Below, piece after piece: positions 19,126-26,534 of a stretch of 39,327 nucleotides of DNA. The notes beneath the pieces were generated by a model. That model saw only the letters and a list, made by a program, of their open reading frames with translations. It was not told the DNA's origin and did not search any database. Position 1 is the stretch's first letter, and each line of letters starts with the position of its first letter. The translations under genes were made by a program, and so were the position numbers. Origin of the DNA: Jaenimonas drosophilae (taxonomy: Eukaryota; Euglenozoa; Kinetoplastea; Trypanosomatida; Trypanosomatidae); contig JASAON010001487.1 of the NCBI GenBank assembly GCA_030849065.1, forward strand, positions 1-39,327. Reading direction: 5' to 3'.

Positions 19126-19190
19126 ATCTTGGATGCTTCTATACGAGAACGAATGATGAGTGGTCACGACCGTCTCGGCGAAAAGCATCC
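19126..19190 (-). ncRNA. Structured hairpin repeat copy 3 (possible H/ACA-like snoRNA)
   Basis: Same 60-nt layout. Here the lower stem is fully Watson-Crick (GGATGCTT/AAGCATCC). The upper stem begins CGAGA/TCTCG and continues CGG/TCG, so position two has changed from A-T to G-C. The loop shares an ACC..TCAT-like segment with the other copies. The AGA triplet is in the same place. Confidence 0.65.
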
Positions 19191-19241
19191 GTGAGGTTGG
19201 TTGGGGAGAGGAGCTCATCCCTTTGTGTGGAGGGGAAAGGT

Positions 19242-19253
19242 GGGGGGGGGGGG
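19242..19253 (+). repeat. G12 homopolymer
   Basis: Twelve consecutive Gs on the plus strand lie just right of hairpin copy 3, upstream of it in the minus-strand direction. Confidence 0.9.
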
Positions 19254-19508
19254 AACAGTGCTGTAGAAGCTTGCGAACGGCCCTACGCAAACTGTCTGGC
19301 CACCCTTGCTCACGTAAATGGGAATTGCGCGAAGCAGTGGTGATGCGAGTGGAAGTGATCAGTGAAGTGAAAACAATAGTGTCAGAGACGCTAGCGATGT
19401 TGGAAAGCTCATCTCATGGCCTACGGACGTGGCAGCTGGGCACACCGCCCATACAACTATCTTCTGTTGTTGAATGGCGCCGCTTCTGAGAGAGGGCGTT
19501 TTGGTGTT

Positions 19509-20216
19509 TCAGGAGACTTCATTAGCCTCACAGAGAGATTGCCACAGTACCCAGGACAGGACGACGGCAAGATCACTGGAGCTCTGTTGTGGTGCCACCA
19601 CCTCGTCCAAGTCATCGAAGCAGTCTTCTACTTGACGGACAAGTTTGCGTCTCCATGCCTCCACCGTTTCAGGGCTGGTGCGATCAACAAGCAGCGCCAT
19701 GTACGACAGAAGCACGTGATGCGCCTTGGACGGATCTGAGCACCGAATAACTAGAGGGGCAACCGTTTCGCGGAGATACAACAAAACTTCAGCCGTATTC
19801 TTCTTTCCGTGAGAACCAATGATAGCTTCCAGGCACAGCAGGCGTACCTGCAACACTGAACCTGGTGGTGCAAGATGGGCCAGCTCGTCAAAGCGCCCAT
19901 CGCGAAACTGACAGAGTTGCTCCTTCCGACGACGAACCAAATTGAGGTACTCTCGGGCCTGCAGCAGCTCTTCTTCAGTTGTGATGATGCTCACACCAGT
20001 TGGGTCTTCGGGGTATGTCCCACCTTCCTCAATCAATGAGACAAGCAACTCTTCTTGAGGTGTTGTTGTCATGTCGGACTCCAACGCTAACAGCGTATCG
20101 ACGCATCCGTGTTTCTGGAGGTAGGAACGGGCGAGGTCCTTCAAGACTTCCTCATCACGCAGACGGAGGTCTTGGAGTACGGCTTCCTCGATCAAGGGCC
20201 ATGCCGAAGTGCTCAT
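19509..20216 (-). CDS. LisH domain protein with CTLH/CRA-like segment (GID8-like)
   Basis: A 235-residue soluble protein. Residues 24-56 (LKDLARSYLQKHGCVDTLLA) match a LisH dimerisation motif. A helical segment around 85-165 (REYLNLVRRRKEQLCQFRDG; then LLCLEAIIGSHGKK and AEVLLYLRETVAPLV) resembles the CTLH-CRA arrangement of GID/CTLH ubiquitin-ligase subunits such as GID8 and RANBP9, where a short helix is followed by a stretch ending in LAPL. LisH is fairly clear; CTLH/CRA is an inference. The length is close to GID8 (228 in human). A FOP/FGFR1OP-like LisH centrosomal protein is an alternative. The start follows a strong splice signal. Confidence 0.65.
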   Translation of the reverse strand: MSTSAWPLIEEAVLQDLRLRDEEVLKDLARSYLQKHGCVDTLLALESDMTTTPQEELLVSLIEEGGTYPEDPTGVSIITTEEELLQAREYLNLVRRRKEQLCQFRDGRFDELAHLAPPGSVLQVRLLCLEAIIGSHGKKNTAEVLLYLRETVAPLVIRCSDPSKAHHVLLSYMALLVDRTSPETVEAWRRKLVRQVEDCFDDLDEVVAPQQSSSDLAVVLSWVLWQSLCEANEVS

Positions 20217-20705
20217 TTCAGAGAGAGAACCAAAATTAGACTATTTTGGTACAGCTACGAAGAGAGAAGGAAAAAGACAAGAAATCAAGATGCCCAATCA
20301 CTGTCAGCAGCTTCAGTTCATGTGCTTCTCTGCCTCACAGACATCACCCGCCCTCCACCAGCCATCCACTTGGATATCTCCCAGGTACACGTCGCAGGCG
20401 CAGTGCGGATTGCTATTACCATCCAAAACTGGAATAGGATGTGAAATGACATGCAAAGGGTGGGTGATTCAGCGACCATCAGCAAGCATAGCAAGATAGA
20501 GAAAGAAAGCAACAAGAATTGTTGGTATAGAGTGCACGTGCACTGACTACGCCGTTGGTGGCGGGGCAGAAGTGAGGCCATCATGGTGGAGTTAACGGCC
20601 AAATCCCCCACCTCCACAATGGAATCATCGCGCCACTGACTCAACGAAGAAAAGAGAACACAAAAAGAAGGCACCACCGGTATAGAGTGGCAGTGTTTGA
20701 CGAAC
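20217..20705. other. Intergenic region between LisH gene and R-SNARE
   Basis: This gap holds the LisH splice signal at its left and otherwise the R-SNARE 3' flank. No RNA gene or supported coding frame is seen. Confidence 0.6.
20255..20283 (-). promoter_or_regulatory. Putative spliced-leader acceptor for the LisH gene
   Basis: The minus-strand run CTTGTCTTTTTCCTTCTCTC is followed by TTCGTAG. The AG is complementary to 20255-20256 and the leader is 38 nt. Confidence 0.8.
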
Positions 20706-21353
20706 CTAGCGGCAGTTCTTGAAGTTGGGCTTGCACGCAATGAGAAGAATGATGAAGATCACCACAACCACTGCTCCCGCAATCATCAGGGTGAGTTTCA
20801 GGTTCTTCATACAAAGGTTGCGCTTCAAATCGGTAGATCGCTGCTGAAATTGCTGAGCTTGATCAGCCAAGGTTGAGGATTTGTCCTGCAGTGTGTCTAT
20901 GCGATCTCCGCGCGCCAGAACTTTATCCATGTTGTCCATCATCACATCCACCACTTGATTGATATCATCATTGAGGGCGGTGATTTTGTCGTTCTGTGGG
21001 TTGTTGTAGAACTCCATCTTTTGCTGGAGCAGCTTTTTCCCATTCCGAAGTTCGGACCCAGCGGAGCCCGCGGTTCCTCGAACAAGTGGCTCGACAGCCT
21101 CTAGAAAAGCAAACACAGTTCGCATGCGCATGTCACTGGACGTTGCACACGCCACGATGCATCCTTCACCATTGCTGATGTAGTGGAAATTGAGGCCCCC
21201 TTCTTTGTCCTCGATCGTTTTGCGACGGTACTCTCGTGAAGGAACCGTGGCTATGACTTTCTGCATCACATCAGCAACCCGAGCCTGCTCCTCTGACGGA
21301 TACTCCGCCAGGATTGTCTCTCCATCGCTGATGCAGCTGTAGTGAATGGGCAT
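20706..21353 (-). CDS. Longin-domain R-SNARE, VAMP7-like
   Basis: A 215-residue vesicle SNARE. Residues 1-110 form a longin domain (MPIHYSCISDGETILAEY; FHYISNGEGCIVACAT). Residues about 118-180 are the R-SNARE helix, with the zero-layer arginine at R148 in KVLARGDRIDTL. The juxtamembrane segment CMKNLKLT is typical of VAMP7. One C-terminal membrane anchor (about 187-207) is followed by a short tail ending NFKNCR. The length and order match VAMP7 (220 residues). It should act in endosome, lysosome or contractile-vacuole fusion, and AP-3 delta in the same array serves the same route in other eukaryotes. The family call is firm; the exact paralogue is less so. Confidence 0.93.
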   Translation of the reverse strand: MPIHYSCISDGETILAEYPSEEQARVADVMQKVIATVPSREYRRKTIEDKEGGLNFHYISNGEGCIVACATSSDMRMRTVFAFLEAVEPLVRGTAGSAGSELRNGKKLLQQKMEFYNNPQNDKITALNDDINQVVDVMMDNMDKVLARGDRIDTLQDKSSTLADQAQQFQQRSTDLKRNLCMKNLKLTLMIAGAVVVVIFIILLIACKPNFKNCR

Positions 21354-21454
21354 TGCTGAGGCACGTGAACGTCAAAGTTTCTGAATGCTTCCTGCGCGCT
21401 GTGCAGGGGGTCTTGAGGATACGATTATTGGTGTGAGAAGCAACGGTGATGCTA

Positions 21455-21480
21455 GTGTGTGTGTGTGTGTGTGTGTGTGT
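21455..21480. repeat. GT microsatellite, 13 units
   Basis: Thirteen uninterrupted GT units read on the plus strand (CA in the sense direction of the R-SNARE transcript), upstream of its ATG. Confidence 0.95.
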
Positions 21481-21596
21481 TTATGTTTTTGTGGGTTTCC
21501 TGGGCGACTACACTAAAGACACGCCGGTGCTCTGAAACAAAAAGATAGAGGAGTGAAAACCAACGCATACTTCAATAAACAGAGCCGTTGTGTGCG

Positions 21597-21619
21597 TCTC
21601 TCTCTCTCTCTCTCTCTCT
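21597..21619. repeat. TC microsatellite
   Basis: About eleven TC units on the plus strand, in the 3' flank of the thioredoxin-like gene; on the sense strand this is a purine GA run, so it is not a splice tract for the minus array. Confidence 0.9.
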
Positions 21620-21665
21620 TCTTCACTTCTGAGATCAGGAGCACAATTAATCTCGGTGCGTGCAC

Positions 21666-23084
21666 TCACACGTACAGCTGCATCAGCTTCCTTCCCTTCA
21701 CGACCTCCTCGTGCGTTGGTCCCAATGCCTCGAAGAAGCCCAATAGAGCCTTCCGTGCCGGAGTCACTGCCGTTGGCCCGAGCCTGAGGTTCTCATCCAC
21801 GATTCCTCCAGATTTCAGCGCTGGGAGCAACTTCACCTCTGCACGAATCAGCTTGAGGCATTCCTCAATCGCCAGCCTCGGCTGGTTTTCCACGTAGTGT
21901 GCCATGGCCAATCGAAGATGATGTTTGTAGAAGTCCACAGGATCAGAGAAGAAGCTGTCGTACTTCAGTAACGATGTGAAGGTGTCTCGGTTGGGATCAA
22001 AGCCTGTGAGGATGAGGAGTTCCACTCGCACCACAGCCTCGGCGACCTTACGAAGGTCTTTGGTTGCAAACGGATACTCACTGCGCACCCGCTGAACCAG
22101 AGAGTGAGCTTGTTCGTTGTCATCCGAGGCCAAGGCACACATGGCCATTCCGCATAGAGCCTCAGGGGCCGTGCTGTAGCATCCGTACTTCTTCAGCTTG
22201 AACCACAAATCATTATCCATTTTCTTCTTGTGAATACTGTATTTTTCCTCCAGCGCACGAATCTCAGCCACCGATGCGTCGAACGCCTTCTGGAAGAGCT
22301 TCTTTGCCTTGGCAAGCTCCTTTTTCTGGAGTGCTTGATGAGCAACATTCATCAATGTCATGGCATTCTCATCATCGTTGTCATGACGCTTAATTTGTTC
22401 AAAGAAGCCTTCCCCATTCTTCTCCTTACCGGATTCCTCTCTTGCGTAGTCCACGAAGGCATCAATAGACTCCTTTACCTGCGATTCTGCGACAATGCCA
22501 CTCAGACGATCGAAGACGAGGGAGGAGCGAATGAAGTAAATGATGGGAAAGCAGTTTGGATCCACCCCAAACTTGTGCGTCAGACCAGGCTCCTCTTGGC
22601 AGTTCACAATGCCTAGCTTGATGCCCAGACCTGCGTCCACCCCGAATTCTTGATAAATATCGGCCATGTTCTCCGCCTGAAGACGCCGGTTTGCCTGATC
22701 CACCTGATAGCAGACCAAGTCCGTATACGCATTCACCTCGGCATGTCCAGACATGGTGAAGTAGAGGAAGAGGGGCACCTTCGTGTTCATGAAGTCCTTG
22801 ATGCTGGCCGCCGTCACTCGCGACACACCGAGAAGCTGTGGTGGAGAGCTGCCGGCCGCACCTCGGGGCAGTGATGATGAGCGCTTCGGGTGGCCGTCTG
22901 GCCCCTTCCCTCCATCGGTTGCATCCACATGAGAGGCATGCGTAGTAGAGGAGCAATGCATGCACGAGGTTGAAAATGCACCATATGAGAGGAGCTTGCA
23001 ACTTCGTCCGCGCCAGCCAACCGTCATTGGCATTGCTGCACTCCTCGTGCATGGTATTGCCCATCTAGAGAACGCTTGACGCAT
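21666..23084 (-). CDS. Thioredoxin-like/TPR protein (CnoX/YbbN-like), probably mitochondrial
   Basis: The splice acceptor at 23110-23111 lies downstream of the first in-frame ATG (23189), so the ATG at 23084 is chosen, giving 472 residues. Residues 1-45 are Arg/Ser-rich without acids (MRQAFSRWAIPCTRSAAM), a likely mitochondrial presequence. Residues 95-215 fold like thioredoxin (VPLFLYFTMSGHAEV; FPIIYFI with the cis-proline). However, the CxxC site is replaced by SGHA, so it is not a redox enzyme. The C-terminal half has TPR-like helices and ends TPARKALLGFFEALGP, the hallmark of bacterial YbbN/CnoX co-chaperones. By family it would hand folding substrates to Hsp60/Hsp70; here that is an inference. 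Confidence 0.8.
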   Translation of the reverse strand: MRQAFSRWAIPCTRSAAMPMTVGWRGRSCKLLSYGAFSTSCMHCSSTTHASHVDATDGGKGPDGHPKRSSSLPRGAAGSSPPQLLGVSRVTAASIKDFMNTKVPLFLYFTMSGHAEVNAYTDLVCYQVDQANRRLQAENMADIYQEFGVDAGLGIKLGIVNCQEEPGLTHKFGVDPNCFPIIYFIRSSLVFDRLSGIVAESQVKESIDAFVDYAREESGKEKNGEGFFEQIKRHDNDDENAMTLMNVAHQALQKKELAKAKKLFQKAFDASVAEIRALEEKYSIHKKKMDNDLWFKLKKYGCYSTAPEALCGMAMCALASDDNEQAHSLVQRVRSEYPFATKDLRKVAEAVVRVELLILTGFDPNRDTFTSLLKYDSFFSDPVDFYKHHLRLAMAHYVENQPRLAIEECLKLIRAEVKLLPALKSGGIVDENLRLGPTAVTPARKALLGFFEALGPTHEEVVKGRKLMQLYV

Positions 23085-23109
23085 TGGATATCTAGTGACT
23101 AGATGGAGG

Positions 23110-23136
23110 CTGTCCAACAAGAGAAGGAAGTAAGAA
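23110..23136 (-). promoter_or_regulatory. Putative spliced-leader acceptor that sets the start of the Trx/TPR gene
   Basis: The minus-strand run TTCTTACTTCCTTCTCTTG is followed by TTGGACAG. The AG is complementary to 23110-23111, with a 25-nt leader before the ATG at 23084. It excludes the ATG at 23189. Confidence 0.75.
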
Positions 23137-23322
23137 TGGTGAGCAGTAACAGTACTTTGACGCACTAACAAAGCCCCAACATTGGTCATGAAGGTTCAGC
23201 AGGCTACAATCATATTGAAACAGCTGCAGTTGTCACACGTCTATGCTTGTGTGTGTGGAGAGAGTGGATCTGTCGCCACTACACACACCAAATCACCAAC
23301 ATCTATGCTTCGGAAGTCTCAC

Positions 23323-26300
23323 TTACATGAGAAAACGATCATCGATCATCGTCTTATTGCACACATTCACAAGACCTTCCCGTTTTCGATACCACTCCAG
23401 AATGAGCTCAATGATGAAAACAATCACCATGGCAGCTAATGAATTCTCCAGTGCCGCATCGATTGCCGAAAAGATCAGGGCGTAGAGCATGAAGAGATCC
23501 ACGTCCATGCCACACATGAGTGCGTGGCGGTATGAGTAGATATCATCAAAAAAATAGAGATCTCTACCAACCTTGTCTCCGGGTTGCGGGCCGCTCATGT
23601 ACAAGACATTTGGAGGGAAGGATAGCCAGCGATGGAGCGTGAACTTCGACAGCAGCGATCCCTCGGCGTGGCGCACACTGTGCTGGAATGCCGCATTGAT
23701 TCGGTCCTTGATGGCAAGGGCTTCCTGTGAGTATACACGCGCCTTTCGTGAAAGGGTGGTGATGAAGCTGAGGAAGTGCCATTGAGCTGGATTTGCCACC
23801 TTCATGTGGCTGCCCTTCTTCTTCCGAGAGTTTTGTAGCTCAATCATCATCTCGGTGTAGCACATGTATAGATACTGCCGCGTGTAGGCTCCGAGAAAGA
23901 TCTCAAAGTTCTGGCACTTGCTCTGACCCCCTAGCCCGCGCACTGGTAAGTTTCCTTGGGCTTCGAGGAACAAGTTCTGCTGGAACTCCTCCATACTCAC
24001 ATCAGTGTGCGCGTAGATGGACTCACCATGGATGTAATAGCCCCACTGAGGTTCCACGAGGATCATCACGGAGATGTTTGAAACAGAGCACAAATCAACA
24101 AAGGCTCGAAGCGGGTGCACAACAATAAAGCGGTAGTAAATCTGATACTCCAAGGAATACATGAGAAGACACACTGCACACCAGAAGAATGTGTCGATGG
24201 CAATGCGAAGCACATGCAAGGATACCGATCCCAATTGTTGTTCTCTCACGCTGTGTATGACGCTTGAGCTGACATTTCCATAATCAAGCCCCAGAAGAAG
24301 AAGCAGAATAATGGTCATAGCAAGTAGTGGATGCCAAAAACGCAACACTTGCAATTCATTCAGCTCATTGGCCAAGAAGGTCGATCGCCACATGCTCACC
24401 GGAACAATCTTGTTTTCTCGGAGTAGTTGGCCCTTGCTGCGTTCCCAATCAATAATGAAGTAGTCTGCGTTGCACTGCTCTGCAAGGGCGTACAATACAC
24501 TGACCGACTTCATGGCGATACCCAGATAGAGAAAGACGCTGAGGTACTTCACGTTGGAGGAGATTGCAACATCTAACCATCGCTGCGATTTGTAAGAGAC
24601 CAGTGTGTACCATGATGCAAAAGATACCACAAGGAAGCACACCGTACCAAAGTGATCGCAGTAGTAAATGAAGTATCGAAGTGTAGCAGGGACGTCCAGT
24701 ACCAGGTTCTGTCGACGTCTCAGCCATCCGTAGAGGCGAACCCATGCTGACAGCAAACAAAGACATAGTGTGATGATCAAAACAATCATTAACACATAAT
24801 TCATGGTGTAAGTGCTGGGTAGAAACAGAGATGCTACATGAGTCCGAAGCGTGCCACTTCCGTCTGAGGTGTTGAGGGGCTCCTGATGCAACGCATGAAA
24901 CTCAAGGTTCGACTCCAAAGCGAGCTGCCGCATACCTTCTCTGGAGGCGTAACGGAGTACCACCAACGGTGATAGTAGATACTGGGGTGCACTATTCGAC
25001 AGCCCAAATAAAAACGATACCGACCACGTTGTAATGACGTAGCTGGGGATCGTCGTGGTTGTGGAGTTTCCGCCAACATTATCATAGGTGTAGAACCGAC
25101 GCCGATAGCTGTTAGCCAGTGGGGTTCCATCTGACGATGCTGAACGATAGAGCCACTTATTCGGGAGCGAATCAAACTGAACCGCCTGGTTCGTGTAGTC
25201 GATGAGAAGTGGGATCGGAATCAGTTCGCTGCTATTATGAGGGTTCACCAAAAATACCTCGTACAGCAGGGTTTGTGGTGCCGCAAGAAACCACCTCCAG
25301 TTGAAGTTGCATGAGTATGAACGCATGCTTCCCGTGCGGAAAAACTCTTGCACTGCTGTATTAGGCAATCGACATTGATTCAACTGCTCCACCAGCAAGT
25401 AATACCCTTTCCAATTCCCGTTAACATTATACGTAGACAGAACGAACTGAAGTTGGAAGTTGGCAAGTGGTTTCTTGAGTGTCGAACTCGTACTTGCCAT
25501 CATCTCTACGCTACTGCTGGTGTAGTAGAGCCAAGGAATACTCTCTGTACCCTGACACGAGTTTTCCACACAATTGTGTTTCCTTCGAAGCGACAGGTAA
25601 AGTGCACAGGGAACTGACTGCTGGTCGTACAGCATCAAAACGCACATATTCGCAAGATAGTCACACGCAGTTCTTTTCCCCATGCTGCATGCGGTGGCGG
25701 CGCCAACGGCATTTGTGTACACTAGTAGTGGAACAACGGGAGATCCTGCTTCCCCAGTATTATCCACATTTGGCGGAATCAAGGTGTAGCTGTAGGACTG
25801 CGCAAGGCTAGCCATTGCCCCGTACGCCCCCTCTGGTGCACAGGAACCATCATATAGAGCAACGTAGCCGCTCCCACAAACACATGAATAGCTGGCCGGG
25901 TCTCTCACATATGGAAATGAGCACGTGATACAGTCGCCTGCTGTGCAGGGAAGACACATCTGCCCCGTGAGGGAGATTGGCCCCATTTGTTCAACCAGCA
26001 CAGTTCCACTCGCACATCTGCAAGATTTGGTGGACGTATCAAAGGTTGCATCCAACAGAACAGACGATAGCTGAGTGTCACCCCCACAACTTACGCAGTA
26101 CTGCGATGCGTTCATGGATAGAAAAGAACTTACTACCATCTTGCGAGAAGCACAATCGACACAGCGAGAAGACTCATCAATACCGGAGTACGTTGTCATG
26201 GCATAACCACTGACGCACTCACAGGTGTTTTCCACCGTTGATGTGGCATATATGGGACAATCAATACACTTCCAAGCTGAGCTGTCCCATACTTGTGAAA

Positions 26301-26385
26301 GAGCTGGGCAGAAGTTTTGCGCGGCCCCAAGATCCCCTACCACGAGGAGTAAAACCAGAAGCAACGCAACAGGGTGGTACCTCAT
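23323..26385 (-). CDS. TMEM67: Meckelin (TMEM67/MKS3), ciliary transition-zone membrane protein
   Basis: A 1020-residue receptor-like protein, near the 995 residues of human meckelin. Residues 1-22 (MRYHPVALLLVLLLVVGDLG) are a signal peptide, which fixes the start. Residues 23-190 are rich in CxxC pairs, the extracellular Cys-rich domain. A beta-rich ectodomain follows to about 540, then several membrane spans. Meckelin hallmarks include FLANELNELQVLR, LEYQIYYRFIVVHPLRAFVDLCS (from 745), GYYIHGESIYAHTDVSM and PVRGLGGQ. Two further hydrophobic spans lie near the C-terminus. Meckelin is part of the MKS module that gates the transition zone, consistent with a flagellated protist. Longer frames upstream open into the neighbouring gene and are excluded by the acceptor at 26442-26443. 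Confidence 0.95.
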   Translation of the reverse strand: MRYHPVALLLVLLLVVGDLGAAQNFCPALSQVWDSSAWKCIDCPIYATSTVENTCECVSGYAMTTYSGIDESSRCVDCASRKMVVSSFLSMNASQYCVSCGGDTQLSSVLLDATFDTSTKSCRCASGTVLVEQMGPISLTGQMCLPCTAGDCITCSFPYVRDPASYSCVCGSGYVALYDGSCAPEGAYGAMASLAQSYSYTLIPPNVDNTGEAGSPVVPLLVYTNAVGAATACSMGKRTACDYLANMCVLMLYDQQSVPCALYLSLRRKHNCVENSCQGTESIPWLYYTSSSVEMMASTSSTLKKPLANFQLQFVLSTYNVNGNWKGYYLLVEQLNQCRLPNTAVQEFFRTGSMRSYSCNFNWRWFLAAPQTLLYEVFLVNPHNSSELIPIPLLIDYTNQAVQFDSLPNKWLYRSASSDGTPLANSYRRRFYTYDNVGGNSTTTTIPSYVITTWSVSFLFGLSNSAPQYLLSPLVVLRYASREGMRQLALESNLEFHALHQEPLNTSDGSGTLRTHVASLFLPSTYTMNYVLMIVLIITLCLCLLSAWVRLYGWLRRRQNLVLDVPATLRYFIYYCDHFGTVCFLVVSFASWYTLVSYKSQRWLDVAISSNVKYLSVFLYLGIAMKSVSVLYALAEQCNADYFIIDWERSKGQLLRENKIVPVSMWRSTFLANELNELQVLRFWHPLLAMTIILLLLLGLDYGNVSSSVIHSVREQQLGSVSLHVLRIAIDTFFWCAVCLLMYSLEYQIYYRFIVVHPLRAFVDLCSVSNISVMILVEPQWGYYIHGESIYAHTDVSMEEFQQNLFLEAQGNLPVRGLGGQSKCQNFEIFLGAYTRQYLYMCYTEMMIELQNSRKKKGSHMKVANPAQWHFLSFITTLSRKARVYSQEALAIKDRINAAFQHSVRHAEGSLLSKFTLHRWLSFPPNVLYMSGPQPGDKVGRDLYFFDDIYSYRHALMCGMDVDLFMLYALIFSAIDAALENSLAAMVIVFIIELILEWYRKREGLVNVCNKTMIDDRFLM

Positions 26386-26441
26386 GTGGTGTGTAGTCGA
26401 TTTCACTACTATCAAAGTTAGAAACAAGCAGGTAGCAAATA

Positions 26442-26461
26442 CTGGGGACACAGAAAAGATA
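26442..26461 (-). promoter_or_regulatory. Putative spliced-leader acceptor for meckelin
   Basis: The minus-strand run TATCTTTTCTGTGTCCCCAG ends in an AG complementary to 26442-26443. The 56-nt leader has no ATG before that of the signal peptide. Confidence 0.75.
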
Positions 26462-26534
26462 GTGCATAAGACGGTGATTCTGGCAAGTGAACGTGGGTTT
26501 TCGTGTGGCATCGCTGGGCGCCTATTTCTTTCCC

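Larger units (their letters stand above)
18664..19508. other. Long intergenic region holding three hairpin repeats and G-runs
   Basis: No protein gene is supported here. The gap contains three copies of a 60-nt hairpin, two long G-runs on the plus strand (18918-18927, ten Gs; 19242-19253, twelve Gs), and a repeated pyrimidine-rich segment on the minus strand after copies 2 and 3. A minus-strand frame stays open through all three copies because the spacings are multiples of three; I do not treat it as coding. Confidence 0.75.
21354..21665. other. Intergenic region with GT and TC microsatellites
   Basis: This gap contains a GT run (21455-21480) and a TC run (21597-21619), with the R-SNARE leader at its left. 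No gene is seen. Confidence 0.65.

Noticed and set aside
19150..19162. Box C-like ATGATGA on the plus strand of copy 3, suggesting a C/D snoRNA.
   Set aside because: The other copies read ACGATGA and ACAATGA, there is no paired box D, and the structure favours the minus strand.
18832..19190. CRISPR array, because of three perfect 22-nt repeats.
   Set aside because: The repeats are halves of one hairpin with irregular 84-90 nt separation, in a eukaryotic gene array without cas genes.
18763..19218. Minus-strand open frame through all three hairpin copies with a repeated peptide (SYRSIQD...).
   Set aside because: Spacings of 144 and 150 are multiples of three, so every frame repeats. The variable parts keep base pairing rather than amino acids, and the longest version starts at TTG.
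20706..21353. R-SNARE zero-layer arginine replaced by Met.
   Set aside because: That came from aligning the wrong residue; the zero-layer position is R148 in VLARGDRI and is canonical.
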